Below, piece by piece: positions 1 to 11,200 of a stretch of 64,000 bases of DNA. The notes beneath the pieces are model-generated. The model worked only from the letters and a program-made list of their open reading frames with translations, searched no databases and had not been told where the DNA came from. The DNA is from Gigantopelta aegis. Lineage: Eukaryota > Mollusca > Gastropoda > Neomphalida > Peltospiridae. Position numbers and translations under genes: made by a program. Location of the stretch: assembly GCF_016097555.1 (NCBI RefSeq), contig NC_054706.1, positions 54,768,009-54,832,008 on the forward strand. The letters run 5' to 3'. Positions within the stretch are counted from its first letter, which is position 1. The number at the start of each line of letters is the position of its first letter.

Positions 1-1178
1 GTGTCGTGGTTAAGCCATTGAACATAAGGCTGGTAGGTACTATTGGCCTCGGTGGTGTCGTGGTTAAGTCATCGAACATAAGGCTGGTAGGTACTATTGG
101 CCTCGGTGGTGTCGTGGTTAAGTCATCGAACATAAGGCTGGTAGGTACTATTGGCCTCGGTGGTGTCGTGGTTAAGCCATCGGACATAAGGCTGGTAGGT
201 ACTATTGGCCTCGGTGGTGTCGTGGTTAAGCCATCGGACATAAGGCTGGTAGGTACTATTGGCCTCGGTGGTGTCGTGGTTAAGTCATCGAACATAAGGC
301 TGGTAGGTACTATTGGCCTCGGTGGTGTCGTGGTTAAGCCATCGAACATAAGGCTGGTAGGTACTATTGGCCTCGGTGGTGTCGTGGTTAAGCCATCGGA
401 CATAAGGCTGGTAGGTACTATTGGCCTCGGTGGTGTCGTGGTTAAGCCATTGGACATAAGGCTGGTAGGTACTATTGGCCTCGGTGGTGTCGTGGTTAAG
501 TCATCGAACATAAGGCTGGTAGGTACTATTGGCCTCGGTGGTGTCGTGGTTAAGTCATCGAACATAAGGCTGGTAGGTACTATTGGCCTCGGTGGTGTCG
601 TGGTTAAGCCATTGGACATAAGGCTGGTAGGTACTATTGGCCTCGGTGGTGTCGTGGTTAAGTCATCAAACATAAGGCTGGTAGGTACTATTGGCCTCGG
701 TGGTGTCGTGGTTAAGCCATTGGACATAAGGCTGGTAGGTACTATTGGCCTCGGTGGTGTCGTGGTTAAGTCATGGAACATAAGGCTGGTAGGTACTATT
801 GGCCTCGGTGGTGTCGTGGTTAAGCCATCGGACATAAGGCTGGTAGGTACTATTGGCCTCGGTGGTGTCGTGGTTAAGTCATCGAACATAAGGCTGGTAG
901 GTACTATTGGCCTCGGTGGTGTCGTGGTTAAGTCATCGAACATAAGGCTGGTAGGTACTATTGGCCTCGGTGGTGTCGTGGTTAAGTCATCGAACATAAG
1001 GCTGGTAGGTACTATTGGCCTCGGTGGTGTCGTGGTTAAGCCATTGGACATAAGGCTGGTAGGTACTATTGGCCTCGGTGGTGTCGTGGTTCAGCCATTG
1101 GACATAAGGCTGGTAGGTACTATTGGCCTCGGTGGTGTCGTGGTTGAGCTATCGGACATAAGGCTGGTAGGTACAGGA
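1..1178 (+). repeat. 54-bp tandem array derived from a SINE head
   Basis: About 22 head-to-tail copies of a 54-bp unit, very uniform, differing mainly in the stretch after GGTTAAG (CCATCGGAC, TCATCGAAC, CCATTGGAC). The unit is the first ~50 nt of the SINE that closes the array at 1125-1385, plus a short TATT joint. It carries the tRNA-like 5' half but not the following GTTCG box-B-like half. Because 54 is a multiple of three, the array is open in frame as an 18-residue repeat; this is not taken as a gene. The array is cut by the left window edge. Confidence 0.95.
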
Positions 1179-1385
1179 TTCACAGCCCGGTACCAGCTCC
1201 CACCCAGAGCAAGTTTTAATGACTCAATGGGTAGGTGTACGGCCACTACACCCTCTTCTCTCTCACTAACAAGTAACCCTCTGTCATGGACAGACAGCCC
1301 AGATAACTGAGGTGTGTGCCCAGGACAGAGTGCTTGAACCTTAATTGAATATGAGCACAAAAATAAGTTGGAATGAAATAGTACT
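1125..1385 (+). mobile_element. SINE family I, intact tail
   Basis: tRNA-derived SINE starting GGCCTCGGTGGTGTCGTGG, with a box-B-like segment (GATTCACAGCCC here, GGTTCGCAGCCC in a sister copy) and a tail containing TTGAACCTTAATTG and ATAAGTTG. Sister copies lie near 5137, 6137, 26397, 31975 and, inverted, 45419. Its head has been amplified into the array on its left. Confidence 0.85.
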
Positions 1386-1477
1386 ACAATAGAATTAAAT
1401 GACAATAAGGTAATATCTTAAATGGCATCCCATAATCCAAGTTATAGAGAGCAATTAATCCCCTCCCCTCTTCCAAC

Positions 1478-1540
1478 GCCATATAACCGTAAAGAAAATG
1501 TATCGAGTGCGTCGTTAAATAAACCACTTCCTTCCTTCCT
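1478..1540 (+). mobile_element. SINE tail fragment (families II/III)
   Basis: Only the 3' end of the common SINE tail is present (CCATATAACCGTAAA, then GTCGTTAAATAAA and a CCTT-rich end). Compare the complete copies at 10314-10633 and 16417-16800. It is 5' truncated. Confidence 0.75.
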
Positions 1541-1854
1541 TGCCCTCCCCTCTATTTTAATCAGGGCAAAGTCTGATCCATGTAAGACATCAAATACAAA
1601 AATAATATAGCTGTACAGGGGTTGAAAGTGGCTAAAATTCCTTCCAAACATTTGGTCCGGCAATTAAGCTACAAATTCCACCAGACCGAATCAAAACCTG
1701 CTGAACCAAACATGATGATAAAGTATAAACACCAAATAATTGCCGGCCGGTCCCATGGGATGGCAGACAGAAATATTTCCTAGCCCATGGTGATGTTGAC
1801 AAGTAAAAACTGGTTGAGATGGTAGTATTTTGACCACAAAAAAACAAAAACAGA
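1541..1854. other. Intronic/flanking sequence, no feature seen
   Basis: No exon of the delphilin-like gene and no recognisable repeat seen here; short open frames have no family resemblance. Confidence 0.5.
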
Positions 1855-1932
1855 AGACATTTTGCTGATGAATTGAGCTGGGTTGATTTTTATATTTTTT
1901 AAAGGTTGGACAAACAGTCATTTTGAACTTTT
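1855..1932 (+). repeat. Direct repeat copy 1 (flanks exon 9)
   Basis: A 78-bp segment starting AGACATTTTGCTGATGAATT repeats at 2360-2437 with one mismatch. The two copies flank the last visible exon (2116-2264) of the delphilin-like gene. Confidence 0.9.
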
Positions 1933-1996
1933 AACATTTTGATTCTGCTGTAGTTTTACATGAGTTGATGTGTTTTAGTAAACAAATATTCTTTCT

Positions 1997-2090
1997 CATG
2001 CCAGACAGGGTCAACCATGCCAGACGGGATCAACCATGCCAGACAGTCAATTATGCCAGACAGGGTCAACCATGCCAGAGAGAGGTCAAT
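1997..2090 (+). repeat. Short minisatellite, CATGCCAGACAGGGTCAAC unit
   Basis: About five imperfect copies of a ~20-bp unit just inside the intron that follows exon 9 in gene sense. Confidence 0.85.
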
Positions 2091-2115
2091 GGGGTTGAGT
2101 ATGTGAAGTTCTCAC

Positions 2116-2264
2116 CCAGTAGCACATGTTGTGGAAGATCTATTCTGTGCAGACAATACTCCTGGTGCTGAATGGGCAGCTTGGTCATTATAAACATCCA
2201 CAGAGTCTTCTTGGAAGGTGTGTCCAGTATCGCTGATACGTCCGTGTACAGTTCTACAACATCA
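2116..2264 (-). CDS. GRID2IP-like: Delphilin-like exon 9: harmonin-N-like domain 2, last part
   Basis: [20 protein letters not shown] then [20 protein letters not shown]. Acceptor TTGTTGCAG, donor GG|GTGAGA. It is the last exon visible; none was recognised from 1 to 2115, so the rest of the gene lies to the left. Confidence 0.85.
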
Positions 2265-5200
2265 CTGCAACAAAAACATGCTGAATTAACATAGAGAAAC
2301 CATTTTATGTGATAATTAAATTTTATTTTGTACAGGAGAAAAAAAAAACCAAAAAACACAGACATTTTGCTGATGAATTGAGCTGGGTTGATTTTTATAG
2401 TTTTTAAAGGTTGGACAAACAGTCATTTTGAACTTTTTACAACCCATCTGATTCTTCCCTGGACCATTATCCACCCACCACCATAGCAGTCATGTTCATC
2501 AATGTAGGCATTGTTAGAGTGTTCACCAACTCATTTGCACACATTGAAATCATGTTCAGGAAACTCTTGGTAATACCTGGATTAAAATATGACCTCTTTC
2601 ACAGTCACAAATATATGCAATCTTTAACAAACTTTGAGTAGTATAGTTCATGATTTACAATATTTATTTTAATTAATTTGCATATCAGAATGACAAGAAA
2701 TGATTAGATTCCAGTATTAGGACATACATGTGGAGAATGTGACTGAGATAGATACACAATACAGTACCTTGTCACTTCGTATGTCAACAGTGATCGCTTT
2801 AGCTGTGATCTCTCCTTTGGAGTGAGCAAGAAATTAATCTGAAATAAAATCTTTTTAAGTTATTAATATATAGGATAACTCAATTTTCAAATTTAGCCAA
2901 AATTGTATTTAATAATCACCTATGAGATGGAGAAAAACTGCTCTTCAAGAGCAAATGGCTTTTAGGCAAGACTTTAAAAAGATGTAGACAAAATATAGGT
3001 AAAATACTCACTGAGAGATATTCCTACATTTTAAAGGAATGTTATCCTCATAATTAAATTTAATTTATGCAGGTTGTTAGTGGACAGTTTGACTTAATAT
3101 TGCATCACTGGCTTAAATTAAAAATGTTTACCTCTTGCTCACACATGCATACATACAACCAGACCTGTCAACCCTCCCGGATTCCGCGGGGAGTCTCCTG
3201 GTATTTGATCAAATCTCCTTTCACCTGTGCGGGAGACAGTTTCTCCTGTTAAATGACATTTTTGTAAGCATAAAAAAAATCGATCCTCTTTTGTCAAAAT
3301 AATAGAAGGGAAGTAACTCTGCCTTTTTTTCTCATTCGGAAAATGTCGACTACTTTCGGTTTCCGAGAATGTAACAGGCCGAATTGTCCCGACTGTTTAA
3401 CCTTTGCCGAAGTGAGAATTGTGGGATAGCCTATTTATATTGTTAAAAAAGCACATGGAGTTTATAAAATGATGTGTTATTATAATGTTTGTTGTCATCG
3501 TAATGGCTACGAAGCGTGTTGCCGCTAATTAAACAGGCTGTGTATTGACATTCAGTGTTGCCATATAAAAAAAAAAAACTATCCAATTTAGTTCTAATAA
3601 CACCTCTGAATTGTAAAATGTCTTCCCACTGGATTACATAATGCAACTATGACAAATCTGAACTGCCAGACTCCCGAGTTGACAGCGATACACACGATGC
3701 ATGTTAAAATCACATGTCACAGCAAGACAACGAAAAGACCAATTAGCTGTATAAACATACTTGTGTCAGTTAATTTTGTATGTTTGTGCGGTAAAATGTT
3801 GGTTATAAGGGTACACTTCAAGAAATTATTTTTGTACAATTAAAAAATGTTGTGTTTGACATTGACATAAAGTTACTCACGGAAATGGGTATAATTCCGG
3901 TATATTTCACACGATGTCCGTAATGAGGTTTTACTTATGATTAATGAAAATACAATGTTTATTGCATCATTATAATGATTTTAAATCAGTACCACGCCAC
4001 CGTTCCTCATTACAGTAAAAACTGAATATTAATTTATAAGATTTATATAAATTTGTCTTTGGTACTTAGGTACACTAACCACTAACCACAAATGATAATG
4101 TAACGCAACCTGTAAGGCTGTAAGTGTAATACCGTAAATGTACTAATTAAATTTTTTATTTCTTGTTCATGTTCTTAACATTTTTGGATAAAATATTTTT
4201 TTTTTTAAATATGTATTAAATCATAATAATATTTAAACTTAAAAAAAAAAAAAAAATGCCAAGATCTAAAGTTAAGAAGTATATATGACATTATAAAGTA
4301 TTCATATAACTTATTGTAATAATGGTTTTTTTTTAAATCTTGCGATTTTGGGTTAAATTGTGTGAATTTAAAAAATCTCCTGCTTTTTGACCAAATCTCC
4401 TGCTTTTTCAACACACACCTCCTGCTTTCTCTTGACTAAAGGTTGACAGGTCTGCATACAACACCACACAAATACACACCAATGATACACACATACATAA
4501 TAGTACACACTCATTACTTAATGACATACTAGTAATACTTTTTCAAAGCTAAGACATTGTGTTTATATTAAAATTCATTACAAACATGCTTGTTACTTGT
4601 GAACAGTCTCTTCAATGTCTTTAAGTTCATGTCTACTGTTTGCTCATATACAGCCCTAAGTTCAGCCACCAAACATTTCGCTAATGGTCGCGAACTATTT
4701 GATTGGTTCCCGACGTGGCCATTTGGTTTAACGTGAGGCACCTAAATCAGTCTAGCGGACGTGTTTCTGCTCGATCTGGTTGAACGCAGCCCAGGTGTAC
4801 TTTTTCTTACCCTCTGTTTAAATGTGCGCCCATCTTTATCCACTAGATGTTGCTGTGTGAGCCACTCGGTGGAGGTGTGACTTGATGCGTCAGAGTCGGA
4901 CGACAGAGACTCAAGACTCACAGCTGGGGCTACAAAAAAAAAAGAAAAAAAGTTATGACACCACTAGAGCACAATGATTTATTAATCATCGGCTATTCAA
5001 TGTCAAACTGGGGCTACAAGGAAATTACACAAAATTTATAGAAAAAAACATGTTAACAGCCAGCTAAAAGAATATCAGTCACTTGAGGTAAACAAATCCC
5101 AACTAAAACACAAACACCCCCCATCCCACCCCCACCCAGCCTTGGTGGTGTAGTGGTGAAGCCATCAGCTTTAATGCTGGTAGGTTCTGGATGTGCATCT

Positions 5201-8200
5201 CGGTACCTACCCACTTCCATACTGAGTGTCTTTTCCTCTCACTAACCCCTAACAACTAACAACATTAACATCTGTCCTCTAGAGATAGACAATCCAGATA
5301 GCTGAGGTGTATGTGTGCTCTGAAGTGTATGCTACGAACTGAATTAAATAGATGAACAAAAATCAAGTTAAGATGAAATAATCTGAAAAAAAAAATCTAT
5401 CTTTCACAGAATAGACAGAAATTTAAACTGACTTCCCTTCACCCCTCCCACGCCAAGATTTTTTTTTTTAATTCATTTTCCAAACCCCACTAATAATGTC
5501 TTTAGAAGTCTAGACCCCTGCACAATTTCCTGCAAACATGCTTGAATGTAGATAATATTTTTTTAATTGGCTTCTCAACTATATAAACAGGTATATTTCT
5601 TACTCATTCCTCCATAGTATCTGAGAATTTCAATGGTGGGAGCTGTGCCACTGTCCTGTAGTAGCTGAATCAGTCTGCTGTGACCACATCGTCTAAAAAC
5701 AGAAACATGTTTCATCACTTTATAAATACCCTTCAGATATACATCGAAACAAACATTCTGAGAGTACTGCTAAAGCAATACCTGTCTCCTACTAAGCCTG
5801 ACACATTTTTGTATCTCCTGAATTTAAGGGATATAACTCTGTCAAAAATGGGGAAAATCTCCCATGAAAGTCAAATTTTATTTGTAATCCTACATGATAA
5901 AGTTATACACACATTTTTAGCACAATATCTTGAGAGATTGTAAAAAACAAATGTATAGTAAACTAAATCAGAGAAAGATCGACAGACAGACAAACAGACA
6001 GGTAAATGAATGGACAGAGACAAAATCTATAGTCCCCTCTGGTTGGACTGATATAAGACTATATATAACATAATTAGGTGCATAATATATATATGGCCAA
6101 AGCGATACAGTTCACTTATTTCTACTTCTGCTTACTGGCCCTGGTGGTGTAGTGCTTAAACCATCAGACTTTAAGGCTGGGAGGTACTGGGTTCACTTCC
6201 CGGCATCACAGCTTCTTCTCAGAGCGAGCTTTAATGATTCTGTGGGTGGGTGTAATTAAGGCCACCACACCGATTTCTCTCGCACTAACTACTAACGCAC
6301 TGTCCTGGACAGACTGTCCAGATAATTGAGGTGTGTCCCCAGTACAGTGTGACTGAATCTTAATTGGATATAAGTACAAAAATAAGTATAAACAACAACA
6401 ACAGCTTCTGCTTGTTGTTACCTGACATCAATCCCATTCAGTCTCATGATGTAGTCTTTAGGCCGGAGACCTGCTCGCTCTGCCGAACCACCGGAATCAA
6501 CTGACTCAATGTACGCTGGGTTACTTCCCTTGATCACAAAACCAAAACTGCCGTCATCTCGCAAGATCTGAACTACTCTGTAATGAAAGTAAGACTTTAC
6601 CAGGCACGGTTGGTCTATACTACACGATTAAAGCCCCAATAAATAACTAATTTAAAAACTGTTTTGCTATCTTCCCTCGACTCAATGCCCTTCTTGAATT
6701 TTTGTCTGTTATATGTAGGTCACAAATAAATAGTTTTCACCATATGATGGACATATCATTGAGATGGACAATTACATCATTTAGTTTTGACACTTGTCAC
6801 AAATAAATGCATAACAAACATAAAAATATAATAAGCAGTTGGAAAGACAAGGACTGGGATGTGGAGGTGGCTCGTGAAAGAAGTTGAAAGTTCATGTTTG
6901 TTTTGTTTAATGACACCACAAGAGTGCATTGATTTATTACTCATCAGCAACTGGATGTCAAACATTTGGTAATTTTGACATACGGTCTTAGAGAGGAAAC
7001 CCGCTACATTTTTTCCATTAGTAGCAAGGGATCATTTATATGCACCATCCCATAGACAGGATAGCACATACCACATCATTTAATATACCAGTCATGGTGC
7101 ACTGGCTGGAGCGATAAATAGTTCATTGAGCCCACCGACAAGGATCGATCCCAAACCGGCTTCGCATCAAGTGAGCACTTTACCACTGGGCTACATTCTG
7201 CCCCTACTGGAAGCAGACGACACACAATGGAAATAAGTGAAAGGAAAGGGGGAAGTGAGAAAAACAAAACAATAAAGCATATGGGATGTGATAACGACAA
7301 AATATCATCAGAAGAGGGTGTACCTGGACTGCCCTGGTTTGTTGGTAGCAGCAGCAGACACACTGGAGACGCTGGAAGCAGATGACAGATTTTTCATCCT
7401 GATCAGCTGGTCAAACTGGCCTCGGTGATTCGGCGGAACAAACGGCCTGAATTACACATATTACATTACAGTCTTTGTAGTCATCATACTTTATATACAA
7501 TTTACTACCTTAAAAGACCTCTGGCTTGAATTAATATCTAAAGTTAAATTCTACAGGGAATGCGTACCAGCTTAGTTATGAAGCAATGAAAAAAGTCATA
7601 TGCAAATGTGTGATGCAGATAGATATGATTTGTTAACATTTTCAAATGAAGTCAATAACTTTATTAAGATAGTGACAGAGAGAAAACATTTTTGGAATTG
7701 AGCTTGATCTGTTCAGGGTGTAAGCTGTTGTTCACCAAATCACCAAACGCAAACTAAACTTAAATTTGATGAAAATATTTCTTTAATAATTCGCCAATTA
7801 GCTAATTTGAAAATGTCTACCCATTTGTAAGTCTGCATCCATTTTGGCTGTTTGGCTAATTGAAATTTTCATTTGGCTAGAAATTTTCTGACCAAATTTG
7901 GGAAATTGCAAATATAAGTTTTTTGATTCATTTTAAACCCTGAATTGTTTATAACCCTTAATTTTAATTCTGGCATTATATTCTGCAAATAACAAATACA
8001 GAGGATTTTATCTGATCACTTATTACCTGACTTGTGAAAACATATCTACTTCTACCAGGATAGCATCAGTACATTGGCCCAATGTTGATTTTCATTGGAA
8101 CTGGCAAGGTAGGAATTCACGGTCGCATCAACAATGGTTAATGAGCTATAGAGCTGATAATAAGTGACTCAGCAACAAATGAACCATAGTGGGTTAGCTG

Positions 8201-11200
8201 CTTGCCATAATAACCTGGCACAGGCCAACGATGAAGCCATTGGTACAGTGGCAAAGTACATGCTGTCTTTGTCAATTTTACTTAGCTTACAGCACATACT
8301 CATAACTGATCTAAAAAAAAAGTTTCTTTTGTTTAACGACAAAAACTAGACCACAATGATTTTTTAATCATTGACTATTGGATGTCAAACATTTGGTAAT
8401 TTTACTATGTAGTCTAAGAGAGGAAACCTGCTAGATTTGTCCATTAGTAGCAAGAGATCTCATGACTGATCTCAAAGTAAAAATATCAACTCTGACACTG
8501 GTATTTTAATGTGTGTTAAATGGTCTAAACCTGATCTGTCTGAGGAGGTGTTGCTGGTGTGGGGTTTTCAACACAATGCCAAGGGCTTCACAAAACACTC
8601 CAATGTCTCGATTACTTTGTTTAGGTCACATACTGATAACTGATCTCAAAGTAAAAATATCAACTCTGACAGTGTTACTTTAATACGCGTTAAATGGTTT
8701 AAACCTGATCTGTTTGAGGAGGCGTCACTAGTGTGGGGTCTTCAGCACCACCACAAAGGCTTTACAAAACACTCCAATGTCCCAATTACTTAATTTAGGG
8801 AACTGGTTTTAAAGTAAAAATATCAACTCTGACAGTGTTACTTTAATACGTGTTAAATGGTTTAAACCTGATCTGTTTGAGGAGGCGTCACTAGTGTGGG
8901 GTCTTCAGCACCACCACAAAGGCTTTACAAAACACTCCAATGTCCCAATTACTTAATTTAGGGAACTGGTTTTAAAGTAAAAATATCAACTCTGACAGTG
9001 TTACTTTAATACGTGTTAAATGGTTTAAACCTGATCTGTTTGAGGAGGCGTCACTAGGGTCTTCAGCACCACCACAAAGGCTTTACAAAACACTCCAATG
9101 TCCAAATTACTTAATTTAGGGAACTGGTTTTAAAGTAAAAATATCAACTCTGACAGTGTTACTTTAATACATGTTAAATGGTTTAAACCTGATCTGTTTG
9201 AGGAGGCGTCACTAGTGTGGGGTCTTCAGCACCACCACAAAGGCTTTACAAAACACTCCAATGTCCCAATTACTTAATTTAGGGAACTGGTTTTAAAGTA
9301 AAAATATCAACTCTGACAGTGTTACTTTAATACGTGTTAAATGGTTTAAACCTGATCTGTTTGAGGAGGCGTCACTAGTGTGGGGTCTTCAGCACCACCA
9401 CAAAGGCTTTACAAAACACTCCAATGTCCCAATTACTTAATTTAGGGAACTGGTTTTAAAGTAAAAATATCAACTCTGACATAGGTACTTTAATGTGTGT
9501 AAAACTGTCTAAACCTGGTCTGTTTGAGAAGGTGTTGCAGGTGTGGGTCTTTAACACCACTCCTAGGGCCTCACAAAACACCCCGATGTCTCGATTACTT
9601 ATAGGTAGAGAACATACTCAATTGATCTCAAAGTAAAAGTATCAATTCTGACAATGGTACTTTCTTTTTGAGAAGACGTCTCTGGTGTAGGGTCATCAAC
9701 ACAACTCCAAGTACTTCACAAAACACCCCGATGTCTCAATTACTTAGTTTAGGGAAAATGCTCATAACTGATCTTAAAGTAAAAATATCAACTCTGACAG
9801 TGGTATTTTAATGTGTGTTAAATGGTCTAAACCTGATCTGTCTGAGATGGTGTCATTGGTATGGGATCCTCAACACAACTCCAAGGGCCTCACAAAAAAC
9901 TCCAATATTACTTACAGGTAGAGAACATACTCATAATTGATCTATCAACTCTGACAGTGGTACTTTAATGTGTGTAAATTAGTCTAAACCTGATCTGTTT
10001 GAGAAGACGTCGTTGGTGTGGGGTCTTCAACACCACTCCCAGGGCCTCACAAAACACCCTGATGTCTCGATCCTCGGCGTACTGCTTCAGTATTCCCACA
10101 ATGGCCATCTTCTTCTCATAGTCATCTCCCAGGATGATGTTCATCTGTAAACAGGATGGCGATCATGCAATTCATCATTCATTAAAATTTAATTTATTTC
10201 CGAGGTTAGGTCCACTTAACACTGAAACATCTTCATGCTTTTAACTGGTAGGGTTTGGATTAGAGTTATAGAAAATCTAATCTCCTAAAGTCTGAATCAC
10301 ATTGTTAATCACTAGGGGCGGGATGTAGCTCAGTGGTAAAGTGCTCATTTGATGCACGGTCGGTTTAGGATCGATCCCCGTTGGTGGCCCCATTTGGCTA
10401 TTTCTCATTCCAGCCAGTGCTCCACAACTGGTGTAACAAAGGCTGTGGTATATACTATCCTGTCTGTGGGATGACACATATAAAAGATCCCTTACTGCTA
10501 ACCAAAAAGAGTAGCCCATGAAGTGGCGACAACAGGATTCCTCTTTATATATCTGTGTGGTCCTTAAACATATGTCTGATGCCATATAACCGTAAATGAA
10601 ATGTGTTGAGCGTGTTGTTAAATAAAACATTTTCTTCCTTTTGTTAACAACTATGATAAATTGCTATCCTACCTTTAATTACTGTTAAGATTTCCCAATG
10701 ACAAAGATACCACATAACAGGTTGTAACCATATCACCCATATCGGGTTCATTTTGCTCTTCAGAAGGGGTGGATGCCTCCGAAGTAAGTGACATTATCAA
10801 CCTGCCATTATAATGATTGCTTTATACATTAGCACATGTTACGAAGTTGTTAGATTATGTCACATTCTTCCACCCGTCTTGAAGAGTATTCCATAAAAAA
10901 GCAAAATGACAGCCGGCACAAAAGTGCATACTTTTTGTCCTACTAGATCTCAATGATATAGGTGGTATGGTTACAGTCTGTAGTATGTGAAATATATGTC
11001 AGTGTAATGGCGTTTTTCCATGGTTTGTGTCTGGACAAAATGTGGGGGAAATCTACCAGTAATTAAAGGTAGGAGGCTAATTTATCGTAGTTTGTTAACA
11101 ATGTGGTTCGGACTTTAATTGATAGGGCTAGGGTTATGAAATATCCATGCTTCCAGATGGAAAGATTCAGTTTATAGGGTCACAAAAGATCCATGTCTCT

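Noticed and set aside
1-1178. Possible CRISPR array
   Set aside because: Units are contiguous with no unique spacers, and the genome is eukaryotic.
6-1310. A 434-residue open frame of 18-residue repeats
   Set aside because: It is the 54-bp SINE-head array read in frame; the length is a multiple of three and no start context, intron or family supports a protein.
10314-10390. Possible tRNA genes at the SINE heads (also 1125, 13878, 15445, 16417, 25319, 26397)
   Set aside because: They have box-A/B-like motifs but poor cloverleaf arms, and each continues into a SINE body and tail.
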